A program made the translations under genes and the position numbers. From the NCBI RefSeq assembly GCF_009755225.1, contig NZ_WQKZ01000004.1, positions 62,001 to 126,000 of the forward strand: a stretch of 64,000 nucleotides of DNA, written 5' to 3'. The notes under the pieces are model-generated. The model saw only the letters and a list, made by a program, of their open reading frames with translations. It did not search any database and was not told the DNA's origin. The first letter of the stretch is position 1; each line of letters opens with the position of its first letter. The DNA is from Hymenobacter ginkgonis. Its GTDB lineage: Bacteria; Bacteroidota; Bacteroidia; Cytophagales; Hymenobacteraceae. Positions 31,772-39,507 of the stretch are shown here, in pieces.

Positions 31772-32524
31772 ATGGCTTCTTCTCGCGCCGCGGCACCCGT
31801 AGTTTCTCCCGACTTTTCGGCTCGCCAGCAACTGGCGCTGCTAGCGCACGAGCGGCTGTGTGCCGAGTATGGGGCGCCGTTTTTGTTTTTCAGCGATAAA
31901 GACCCGCTAAGCGAATTAATTAGTGCACTGCTCTCGCACCGCACGAAGAATGCCGATTCACACCGCGCCTATCAGCAGTTGCGCGCTACCTTCCCGACCT
32001 GGGAAGCTGTGCGCGACGCCCCTACCCTCGACGTGCAGCGCGCCCTGAGCGCCTGCACCTGGCCCGAGCAAAAGGCGCCCCGCATCCAAGCTGTGCTGCT
32101 GGAAATCAGCCGCCGCTGCGGCGATGAAAACCTGCCGCCGTGCTCGCTCGATTTCTTGGCCAACCGGCCCATTCCGGAAGCACGGGCTTGGCTCGAAAGC
32201 ATTACGGGGGTAGGCCCCAAAACCAGCGCGGCCACGCTGCTGTTCAGCACGTTGCGCCTACCCACCATGCCCGTCGATAGCCACCACCACCGCGTGGCGC
32301 AGCGCCTCGGCCTTATTGGCCCCAAGGTGGGCGAGGGGCCAGCCCACGCGCTGCTGGCGGCGCTCCTACCCCCCGACTGGACAGCCCAGCAGGTATACGA
32401 CCACCACGAAGCCCTCATGTATCACGGGCAGAAATGCTGCTTTTTTCACAGCCCCGCCTGCGGGCGCTGCATCATGCTGGATGTGTGCCCGGTAGGGCAA
32501 GCCAAAATCAACCCGCCGCAATGA
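31772..32524 (+). CDS. Endonuclease III-like DNA glycosylase/lyase
   Basis: A 250-residue base-excision repair protein of the Nth/HhH-GPD family. A helix-hairpin-helix is seen in ITGVGPKTSAATLLF with the catalytic Lys, the catalytic Asp in PVDSHHHRVAQRLGL, and a C-terminal iron-sulfur cluster with the canonical Cys spacing 6-2-5 (CFFHSPACGRCIMLDVC). Endonuclease III removes oxidised pyrimidines. It is not the closest match to classical Nth: the region before the hairpin (LLSHRTKNADSHRAYQQL) is the form seen in endonuclease III-like proteins. Translationally coupled to the DUF167 gene by an ATGA overlap. Confidence 0.9.
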   Translation: MASSRAAAPVVSPDFSARQQLALLAHERLCAEYGAPFLFFSDKDPLSELISALLSHRTKNADSHRAYQQLRATFPTWEAVRDAPTLDVQRALSACTWPEQKAPRIQAVLLEISRRCGDENLPPCSLDFLANRPIPEARAWLESITGVGPKTSAATLLFSTLRLPTMPVDSHHHRVAQRLGLIGPKVGEGPAHALLAALLPPDWTAQQVYDHHEALMYHGQKCCFFHSPACGRCIMLDVCPVGQAKINPPQ

Positions 32525-32796
32525 TTTTGCACCTTCAGGCCAAGCCCAATGCCCGCCAAAACCAGCTGCTGCCCGGCCCCGCCGGCCGCTGGACGGTGCG
32601 CCTGGCGGCCCCGCCGCAAGACGGCCAGGCCAATGCCGTGCTGCTAGCCTTTCTGGCCGACTTATTTGGGGTAGCCAAAAGCCAGGTGCAACTGCTGAGC
32701 GGCCACACAGCTCCGTTTAAGAAAGTAGAAATAAGCGGCCTGAGCGAAGCTGATGGGGCCGCTATTTTGCTGCGTTGCGGCGCGCCTAAGGCGTAG
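32521..32796 (+). CDS. DUF167/YggU family protein
   Basis: A 91-residue protein of the YggU (DUF167) family: MILHLQAKPNARQNQL, then GRWTVRLAAPPQDGQANAVLLAFLADLFGV, and the C-terminal VQLLSGHTAPFKKVEISG. The GQAN motif and the SGxxxxxKxVxI end are family hallmarks. The fold is known from structures but the function is not. Its ATG overlaps the nuclease gene stop codon by four bases, so the two are likely translated together. A promoter for the next gene lies 21 bases after its stop. Confidence 0.9.
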   Translation: MILHLQAKPNARQNQLLPGPAGRWTVRLAAPPQDGQANAVLLAFLADLFGVAKSQVQLLSGHTAPFKKVEISGLSEADGAAILLRCGAPKA

Positions 32797-32816
32797 CAAC
32801 GGGCAGCCCTCGGCTG

Positions 32817-32824
32817 TACTTTCG
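32817..32824 (+). promoter_or_regulatory. -7 box of the AAA+/TPR cluster
   Basis: TACTTTCG, fitting TAnnTT(T/C)G, 28 bases before the ATG at 32853. No good -33 match. Confidence 0.5.
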
Positions 32825-32852
32825 TGCGTCCGCTTTTTATCTGTATTGTCCT

Positions 32853-34205
32853 ATGCCCGACGCCACTATCCAGCCGCTGCTCGATGCCCTCCAGTTTTCG
32901 CCCGACAACCTGCCGCTTCGCCACCACGTGGGCGGGCTACTGCGCCAAGCCGGCCAGCACCAACAGGCGGAGGAGCTGTATCGCGAAGGCCTACGCCGGT
33001 ACCCCACCGATGCTACCTTGCAGTTGGGGCTAGCCGAGGCCTACTTGGCGCTGGGCAAAACATCGGCGGCCTTCGTGGTGGTGGAGGAGGTGCTGAGCCA
33101 CCACGCCGACCTGGGCTCGGCGCACCTGCTGCACGCCCGCTTGCTGCACGCCACCCAGCAGCCCGATGCCGCCCGCGAGGCTTACGCCCAAGCCATTCAG
33201 CTCGATGCCGGTTTGGCCGACGCCGCCTTGGCCCAGGAGCTGCAAGCCGCCGCGCCGCGCCGGGTGCCAGCCAGCGGCGCGGCGGGGTTCGACGGCCCTA
33301 CCCCCCCCTCGACGCCCAACCTGCTGGGCCTCGAAAAGCCGCGCATCAACTTTGCCGATGTGGGCGGCATGGAGGCGGTGAAGGAGGAGATTCGGCTCAA
33401 GATTATTCATCCGCTGCACTTTCCCGATTTGTACAAGGCCTACGGCAAAGCCAGCGGCGGCGGCCTGCTGCTGTACGGCCCGCCCGGCTGCGGCAAAACC
33501 TACCTGGCCCGCGCTACGGCCGGCGAAATTCAGGCCAGCTTCTTGAGCGTCGGCATTGCCGAAATTTTGGATATGTGGCTCGGCAACAGCGAGAAAAACT
33601 TGCATCAGTTATTTGAGCTGGCGCGGGCGCAGGCGCCGTGCGTGCTGTTTTTTGACGAAGTAGATGCGTTGGCCGCCAACCGCCACGACTTGCGCCAAAG
33701 CGCGGGCCGCACAGTTATTAACCAGTTTTTGGAAGAACTGGACGGCGTGTCGGCCTCCAACGAGGGCGTGCTCATCATGGCCGCCACCAATGCGCCTTGG
33801 CACCTCGATCCCGCCTTTCGCCGCCCCGGCCGCTTCGACAAAATAGTGCTCGTGACGCCGCCCGACGAGGCTGCCCGTGCCAGCACGCTGGAGATTTTGT
33901 TGAAGGATAAGCCGCTGGCTGCCGGCGTAAACGCTGCTGCCATAGCTGCCCGCACCGCCGGCCTCAGCGGGGCCGACCTCAAGGCCGTGGTCGAAGGCGC
34001 CATCGATACCCGCTTGCGCGAGTCGATGCGCGCCGGCCGGCCACTGCCCATCGAGCAAAGCGACTTGCTCGACGCCGCCAAGCTCGTGAAGCCGAGCACC
34101 AAAGAATGGTTTGCCACTGCCCGCAACTACGCGCTGTACTCGAATGAGGGCGGGCTCTACGACGAGATTTTGGTGTATTTGGGCGTGAAGAAGCCAGGCA
34201 GCTAG
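32853..34205 (+). CDS. TPR-AAA+ ATPase
   Basis: A 450-residue soluble protein with about four TPR-like helix pairs (residues 1-130: HVGGLLRQAGQHQQAEELYREGLRRYP, then LHATQQPDAAREAYAQAIQLD). A linker follows, then a classical Cdc48/VPS4-like AAA+ module. Opening is FADVGGMEAVKEEIRLKII, Walker A GPPGCGKT (residues 209-216), Walker B VLFFDEVDAL (near 264-273), sensor 1 in MAATNAPWHLD and the arginine-finger region FRRPGRFDKIV, with a C-terminal lid. It likely remodels a protein substrate recognised by the TPRs. First gene of a cluster with two TPR membrane proteins 5 and 33 bases apart. Confidence 0.88.
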   Translation: MPDATIQPLLDALQFSPDNLPLRHHVGGLLRQAGQHQQAEELYREGLRRYPTDATLQLGLAEAYLALGKTSAAFVVVEEVLSHHADLGSAHLLHARLLHATQQPDAAREAYAQAIQLDAGLADAALAQELQAAAPRRVPASGAAGFDGPTPPSTPNLLGLEKPRINFADVGGMEAVKEEIRLKIIHPLHFPDLYKAYGKASGGGLLLYGPPGCGKTYLARATAGEIQASFLSVGIAEILDMWLGNSEKNLHQLFELARAQAPCVLFFDEVDALAANRHDLRQSAGRTVINQFLEELDGVSASNEGVLIMAATNAPWHLDPAFRRPGRFDKIVLVTPPDEAARASTLEILLKDKPLAAGVNAAAIAARTAGLSGADLKAVVEGAIDTRLRESMRAGRPLPIEQSDLLDAAKLVKPSTKEWFATARNYALYSNEGGLYDEILVYLGVKKPGS

Positions 34206-34210
34206 CCCCG

Positions 34211-35263
34211 ATGGAAGCGCAGTTTGCAAGCCGCTCGCTTAGCGTGCAGCACGTGTGGCAGTTGCTGCAGCTGCGCCGGCCCGCGTTGGCGCTAGCAATG
34301 ACCGACCGGCTGCTAGCCCAAGCGCCAGGGTCAGTGTCGGCGCTGCTGGCCCGCACCGAGGCATTGCGGCAGTTAAGCCGCCTGCCCGAAGCCATCGCCA
34401 CCGCGCAGCAAGCAGTGGCACAAGCACCGCAAAACCCCAGCGTTTTTGCCGCTTTGGCGCGCGTATATGGGCAGCAGGGCAAGTTGTGGCCCGCCGTAGA
34501 TGCCATTCAGGAAGCGCTCCGCCTCAACCCGCTTGCGGCCGGCAACCAGGCGTTTCTGGCGCAATTGCAGTACCTGCTGCACCGCCCCGACGAAGCCGTA
34601 ACTAGCGCGGAAAGTGGGCTGGCCATCGACGCCCGCCACTTGGATTGTTTGCTGTGGCGAGCTTTGGCGCAAGAGCAGCTAAGCGAGCCGAACGCGGCCG
34701 ACCTCGGCTTTCGGCAATTGCTGCGCCTCGCCCCCAATAGCTCGCTGGCGCACGCCCACCGGGGTAAGCAGCTGCTCAGGCGCGCCGAACCCCAGCAAGC
34801 GGCCGCTCATTTGGCAATGGCGCTACAATTAGACCCCGTGCACAGCGCCGAGCTAGTGCCCTTGCTGCGGCAGGCCCGGCGCGAGCAGCACTGGCCCCCT
34901 TGGATGGTGCAACGGCGACAGCAGCTGCGCCACGAGTGGCAGAAGCAGCGGGTCCTTAGCTACCGGGGCGGCAATACGCTTTTACTACTCCCTTTCTTTT
35001 GGCTACTTGGGTGGTGGCTAACCCGGCACGACCCGTTGTTTCAGCTCGCGCGCGCCCAGGTTTGGCAGCGCCGGCTTAAGCTGTGGCTAGGCCTGGTACT
35101 GCTGCTACCCGTGCTGCTGTTGCTAGGCGATTACCTCCACCTATTCGATGCCAGTAAACCGCTCAGTATGCCGCAGATGTTGGGCCTCTTGCTGGGGGGT
35201 AGCCTTTTCCACCTCGGCCTTTATTTGCTTAGAAAGCAAATCGACAAGCAAACCGACTTCTAA
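34211..35263 (+). CDS. TPR protein with C-terminal membrane helices
   Basis: A 350-residue protein. Residues about 15-215 are a stack of TPR-like helix pairs (LPEAIATAQQAVAQAPQNPSVFAALARVYGQQGKLW, HPDEAVTSAESGLAIDARHLDCLLWRALAQEQL-like spacing). Residues 240-345 carry three hydrophobic segments (LLLLPFFWLLGWWL, LGLVLLLPVLLLLGDYL, LLGGSLFHLGLYLL). The TPR part is probably cytoplasmic. It starts 5 bases after the AAA+ gene stop codon. The TPR pattern resembles the next gene product, so the two may have arisen by duplication. Function unknown. Confidence 0.8.
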   Translation: MEAQFASRSLSVQHVWQLLQLRRPALALAMTDRLLAQAPGSVSALLARTEALRQLSRLPEAIATAQQAVAQAPQNPSVFAALARVYGQQGKLWPAVDAIQEALRLNPLAAGNQAFLAQLQYLLHRPDEAVTSAESGLAIDARHLDCLLWRALAQEQLSEPNAADLGFRQLLRLAPNSSLAHAHRGKQLLRRAEPQQAAAHLAMALQLDPVHSAELVPLLRQARREQHWPPWMVQRRQQLRHEWQKQRVLSYRGGNTLLLLPFFWLLGWWLTRHDPLFQLARAQVWQRRLKLWLGLVLLLPVLLLLGDYLHLFDASKPLSMPQMLGLLLGGSLFHLGLYLLRKQIDKQTDF

Positions 35264-35296
35264 ACCTTCGTAGCGGCTTTCGGCCGCCCGTCCCGC

Positions 35297-36514
35297 GTGA
35301 ACGATTCTCAAACCGACTACCTACCCCGCGTGCAACTGCTCTTGAGCCAGCAGCGCCACGTGCAAGCTGCTACCGAGCTGCGCCGCCAGCTCAGCCTCGA
35401 CCCGTACGATTATGTGGCCCACGCCCTGCTTGCCGTGTGTTTGCTCGAGCAAGAGGAATTTGGCGAAGCGCGGAGCGAAGCCGAGTTGGCCATTCACCTG
35501 GCGCCGGAGTACGATTTTGCCTTTTATACTTTAGCCCTGGTAGAGCACCGACAGCACCGCACCGCCGAGGCGCTGGCCGCCATCAACCAAGCGCTGGCCC
35601 TCGACCCTACCGATGCTGATTATTACCACCTGCTTGGCTCGCTGCGCCTAGCAAGTGGCCAGTGGCAGGCGGCCCTGCAAGCCACCCAAACCGGCCTTCA
35701 GTTCGATGCCGAACACGCCGGCCTGCACAGTTTGCAAGCGCGAGCGCTGGCCCGCCAGGGCCGCCGCCAAGAGGCGAGCGACGCCGCCCGCTCGGCCCTG
35801 GGCTACGGCTCCGAGAGCAGCAGCATTCATGCCCAAGCCGGTTGGGTAGCCCTCGAAACCAACCACTCGCAAGAAGCGCTGGCTCATTTTCGCGAAGCAC
35901 TGCGCCTCGACCCTACCTCCGAGTTTGCACGCGCGGGGCTGGTGGAAGCGCTCAAGGCGCGCTACTGGGTGTACCGCACGTTTATGCGCTTCATTTACTG
36001 GACCAATTCGCTGAGCGCCGGAGTGCGGCGGGGGCTGTTTTTGGGGGCCTACGTGGTGGCGCGCTTCGTGCCGGTGCTGCTGCCGCTGTACCTGGCCTTT
36101 GCCTACATGAGTTGGTTTAGCGATGTGCTGTTTGAGTCGCTGCTGCGCCTCAACCGCTACGGCCGCTACGCCCTGAGCGAGGCGCAACGTCGGCATTCCA
36201 ACCACTTCCTGGCGTTGCTGGGGGTAGGGGTAGCGGCAACTATTGGCGCGCTGGCGCGGCCAGCCGTGCCGGGCCTGGGCACGCTGGGTTTTGTGGCGCT
36301 GGGGCTGCTGTTTCCGCTGGTGGGCACCGAACAGCTGAGCCACCGGCCCGAGCAACGGGCGCGCTCGCGCTGGGCCGGTTGGGCGCTGGCGGGTATTGGG
36401 CTGGCTAGTGCGGCACTAGCCGCACTGGGCCTGGGCGGTGGGGCCGCGGGCATGCTATTCACGGCATTTTTGTTCGGTACGCTGGCTTATACCTGGGTGT
36501 TTGCCTTGCGGTAA
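35297..36514 (+). CDS. TPR protein with C-terminal membrane helices (second copy)
   Basis: A 405-residue protein with an N-terminal TPR array (residues about 5-215: YDYVAHALLAVCLLEQEEFGEARSEAELAIHLAPEYDFAFYTLALVEH, and HSQEALAHFREALRLDPTSEFARAGL) and a C-terminal membrane domain with about five hydrophobic segments (from LFLGAYVVARFVPVLLPLYLAF to AAGMLFTAFLFGTLAYTWVF). The start is a GTG at 35297. It ends three bases before the convergent glycosyltransferase-deacetylase gene. With the AAA+ ATPase it forms a compact unit whose members share TPR adaptors. Confidence 0.8.
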   Translation: MNDSQTDYLPRVQLLLSQQRHVQAATELRRQLSLDPYDYVAHALLAVCLLEQEEFGEARSEAELAIHLAPEYDFAFYTLALVEHRQHRTAEALAAINQALALDPTDADYYHLLGSLRLASGQWQAALQATQTGLQFDAEHAGLHSLQARALARQGRRQEASDAARSALGYGSESSSIHAQAGWVALETNHSQEALAHFREALRLDPTSEFARAGLVEALKARYWVYRTFMRFIYWTNSLSAGVRRGLFLGAYVVARFVPVLLPLYLAFAYMSWFSDVLFESLLRLNRYGRYALSEAQRRHSNHFLALLGVGVAATIGALARPAVPGLGTLGFVALGLLFPLVGTEQLSHRPEQRARSRWAGWALAGIGLASAALAALGLGGGAAGMLFTAFLFGTLAYTWVFALR

Positions 36515-36518
36515 GTCC

Positions 36519-38354
36519 TTACTTTTTCCGCTTCCAGCGGTAGTAGCGTCGGTACCAAGAAGCCGTTTTTTTGAACAGGCTACCCCCCGTTTCGTGCGGA
36601 AACATGTTGACGCGAAAAATCTGCATGCGGTCGTCTTCCAGGTGCATACCGCCCGAGTCGGTAGCCACGGCGTAGGTGAAACCGGCCTGCTGCACCAGCG
36701 CTTTGGTGCCGGCGCTTAGGTCGCCGTAGGGGTAGGCGAAGGACAGCATTTCGATGCCCAGGCGGCTTTCCAGCGCGGCCTTGCTTTGCGCAATTTCGGT
36801 GGCGGCCGCGGCGGGGGGTAGGGCTGCCAGCCGCGGGTGGCTCATGGTGTGCGCGCCTATTTCCCAGCCCGCCGCCACGAAAGCGCGCTTTTGCGTCTCG
36901 CTCATGATGTCGGCGCGGGGCTCGGTGGGGTCGGCGGCCAGGTCCCACTGGTTGTAGCGCACCTCAAAATCGCCGAGCAAATACAGCACACCGCGGTAGC
37001 CATATTGCTGCATAAGCGGCAGCAAGTTGGTATAGTTATCGGTGTAGCCGTCGTCGAACGTCAGGATGATGGGCCGGCGTGGAAACTCCGCCAGCTTGCG
37101 CCGGCCACTGGCAAAGTCTTGGTAATCGCGAAAGGTTATGGGGCTGAATTTGTGCTGCTTGAAATAGGCCAGGTGCTTGGCAAAATTCTCCTTCGTGACA
37201 AAAATCTGGTGCTTGGTCGCGGGCGGCGCATCCGGAATTTTGTGGTACATGAGCACCGGAATAAATGCCGGCACCGCCTTCTTCATGCGCGCCGACTCGT
37301 ACACCGTCAGCACCCGCGTCGCAATGGTCGGCAGGTCGTAATCAGCGCGCACGTGCTGCTGCAAGGCTGGTGCCACGCGCGCCGGCTGCTGCCAATAGTC
37401 TCGCGCCTCGCGCAGCACCAGCGCCCAATCGACGGGCCCTACCCCCCCCTGCTGCGCCAAGATATCGCCGAAGTTGGAGGCCGCCGCGGCCGCGTAAGTA
37501 GCCGCTGTTACGCGGCCGGCGTAGCAGGCTTCGCCCAGGGCCAGCACGGCCCGGCCGGCGCCCAGCGCTTCTATCGCTACCCTTCCGGCCCCGATGACGA
37601 GGTCGGTTTTGAGCAGCCAGCCGGGCACATCGTCGGTGAAGCCTACTACTTCGATGCGCGTACCAAACTCGCTTTGCAGGGCCGCTAGGGCCGCTTTGCC
37701 GGTAGCGGGCAAGTGGTCGAGCTCGCCGCCGATGAGCGCCACACGCAACTGCCCAAACTCGCGCAGCAGCGGGGGGAAAACGTGCTCAAACAGCGCGGCG
37801 GCGCGCTCGCCCTTGGGGCCGTTGAAACGGCCAATGAAGGCCAGGCGATTATTCCACGGGGTTTCTTCGCCGGCAGGCGAACCAAAGCCTATTCCGTTGG
37901 GAATCACGGCTATTTTCGCCGGTTCCATTTTCACTTCCTGGCGCAAATGCTCGGCTAAGTTCTCGCAAATGGCAATCACTTTGTCGCCGTATACATCAAA
38001 CAGCGAAGTAGATGTGTGCAGGTGCTGGCGGCCGTGCACGGTGCTCACCAGCGGCACCAGCAGCCCGCGCACCGCGAAGTAGCTGACCCAGCTCGCCGCC
38101 CGCGAGTGGGCATGCACCACGTCAATGTCGTGGGCCTGCACCAGTTGGCGCAAGGCCCGAATGTTGCGCAGACGCTGCTTGTATTTGCGCTGGCTGATGG
38201 GCAATTGCACCACCTTGGCCCCGGTAGGGAGGGTAGGCGCATCCGAAGCCAGCCACACTTGGTGGCCCTCGCGGCGGTGCGCCTCGGCCAGGGCCACAGC
38301 GTAGGCCACGGAGCCCGCAAAGAAATTGGCAGATAGAACGTGCAGAATGCGCAT
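36519..38354 (-). CDS. Glycosyltransferase-polysaccharide deacetylase fusion
   Basis: A 611-residue two-enzyme protein. Residues 1-360 are a GT4-like (GT-B) glycosyltransferase (ILHVLSANFFAGSVAYAVALAEAHRREGHQVWLAS, VHAHSRAASWVSY, VAIPNGIG-like VIPNGIGF). Residues 380-590 are a NodB/CE4-type polysaccharide deacetylase with motif 1 TFDDGY and the metal ligand motif HTMSHP, then AYPYGDLSAG. The fusion suggests one protein adding and de-N-acetylating the same glycan. The ATG at 38352-38354 was chosen since a TACCTTTG box ends 7 bases upstream. No signal peptide, so the deacetylase should act on cytoplasmic glycan precursors. Confidence 0.88.
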   Translation of the reverse strand: MRILHVLSANFFAGSVAYAVALAEAHRREGHQVWLASDAPTLPTGAKVVQLPISQRKYKQRLRNIRALRQLVQAHDIDVVHAHSRAASWVSYFAVRGLLVPLVSTVHGRQHLHTSTSLFDVYGDKVIAICENLAEHLRQEVKMEPAKIAVIPNGIGFGSPAGEETPWNNRLAFIGRFNGPKGERAAALFEHVFPPLLREFGQLRVALIGGELDHLPATGKAALAALQSEFGTRIEVVGFTDDVPGWLLKTDLVIGAGRVAIEALGAGRAVLALGEACYAGRVTAATYAAAAASNFGDILAQQGGVGPVDWALVLREARDYWQQPARVAPALQQHVRADYDLPTIATRVLTVYESARMKKAVPAFIPVLMYHKIPDAPPATKHQIFVTKENFAKHLAYFKQHKFSPITFRDYQDFASGRRKLAEFPRRPIILTFDDGYTDNYTNLLPLMQQYGYRGVLYLLGDFEVRYNQWDLAADPTEPRADIMSETQKRAFVAAGWEIGAHTMSHPRLAALPPAAAATEIAQSKAALESRLGIEMLSFAYPYGDLSAGTKALVQQAGFTYAVATDSGGMHLEDDRMQIFRVNMFPHETGGSLFKKTASWYRRYYRWKRKK

Positions 38355-38361
38355 GGGCCGG

Positions 38362-38369
38362 CAAAGGTA
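38362..38369 (-). promoter_or_regulatory. -7 box of the glycosyltransferase-deacetylase gene
   Basis: Minus-strand TACCTTTG, perfect match, 7 bases before the ATG at 38354, leaving a leader of at most one or two bases. Confidence 0.6.
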
Positions 38370-39507
38370 CCGGGCGCGCTTGGTAGCTGGCGCGGGCTGC
38401 CCCCCGTTCATTAACCTGCTACACCGTCTTGGCTGGGAAGACTGGCGACGGGCACGATTAGCGCCACTGCTAGTGGAAAGGTGGCTTTAGGGAGAGTCGC
38501 TAGCAAATAAAGTGCGTAGCTCACAGTCAAAAACACTATGCCTAGCAGGCTAAAAAACCGGTTGCTGCTATTCTTAATCCTATTCGCAATAATATTTCAA
38601 AAAAATAATTTGCGCTCGTTGATTAATCAATTTCATTCGGCTAAATTTCAGTGTACTAAGCGAGTAACTGCCAAGCGACTCCGCCGACAGGCCGGGCCGG
38701 GTACCTCGTTTTGTGCCCTCACTTCTTCCTTTTTCTTATGAAAACATTTCTTGCACACTTCCTCGCCAACTTGGTCCTAAAGCGCAGTTACTAACCAGCA
38801 GATTAGCGCGTGTTTGGAGCTTATTAATACCGAGGTTTTCGCCATGCTTCGACAAGCTGAGCATAGTGCGAAAATGGAGATTCTGAACACGCGCTAAGCT
38901 ATGCCGCCGCGACCACTGCGCTAAGGCTATAGCCAGCGCAGGTGCGCCCTTGCTGGCCGGCCCTACCCCCTTTGCAAGCACCTAGCTTGGCCTCATCTAC
39001 TGCTGACTTAAGGCGCTGCGCGAGGGTTGCTGACTATTTATTGCCCCGGCTTTGCCGAGACCATTACTACCAAGGCGCCGCACAATATGCAGCCTTGGTA
39101 GGTGCCAAACGCCTGCCAGCAACGGTAGCACGTTTGCTGCTGGTTTTTTACACGCACTTCAATATGCGCAACCCACATTGGCAGCTACCAATACTGCTTG
39201 CTTGCTACAGCGCTGGCGGTGCCGGTAGGGCTTCGTGCCTTTTTATGCGTCCCTCCCAACTGCTTTTGGGCCACAAGCGCCGCCTAAGTAGCAGCGCTGC
39301 TGGGTAAGATAAGCCGCGTGGCACCAGCCCAGCAGCCCGCTAAGCGGGCGTTCGCCTCGGCAGCGTCTGTTGCTTCGCGAACACACTTTTGAAGATTATT
39401 CCTAAATAATTTCCTGCTGGCCAAATAGTTACTAGCAAGCCATTGAATAAGTTGCGCTGAACGGTGGCTTCTGCCTTTTTTCTTCCTCACCTCTTCCCAC
39501 CCTCCCT
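38370..39507. other. Gene-free stretch with a hairpin element
   Basis: About 1.1 kb with no convincing gene. Short frames at 38538-38741 (plus) and 38942-39307 (plus, GTG start) are not supported by composition or motif. The region holds the hairpin element at 38803-38897 and a small CCCGC/GCGGG stem near 39332. Part of it may be the leader of the large secreted protein gene that starts at 39508. Confidence 0.45.
38803..38897. repeat. 95-bp nested-hairpin element
   Basis: Outer perfect 12-bp arms TTAGCGCGTGTT / AACACGCGCTAA (38803-38814 / 38886-38897), inner arms TTTTCGC / GCGAAAA (38836-38842 / 38868-38874), and a core CATGCTTCGACAAGCTGAGC at 38843-38862. The core resembles the CATGCTGAGC/GCTTCGG landmarks of the elements at 15167-15260 and 63427-63540. 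Confidence 0.65.

Noticed and set aside
38538..38741. 67-residue open frame with a hydrophobic N-terminal stretch
   Set aside because: The region is AT-rich, the C-terminal part is basic and irregular, and there is no promoter, motif or neighbour linking it to a gene.
38942..39307. 121-residue GTG-initiated frame in the gene-free stretch
   Set aside because: Composition looks like random translation of GC-rich DNA and no domain or start signal is seen.
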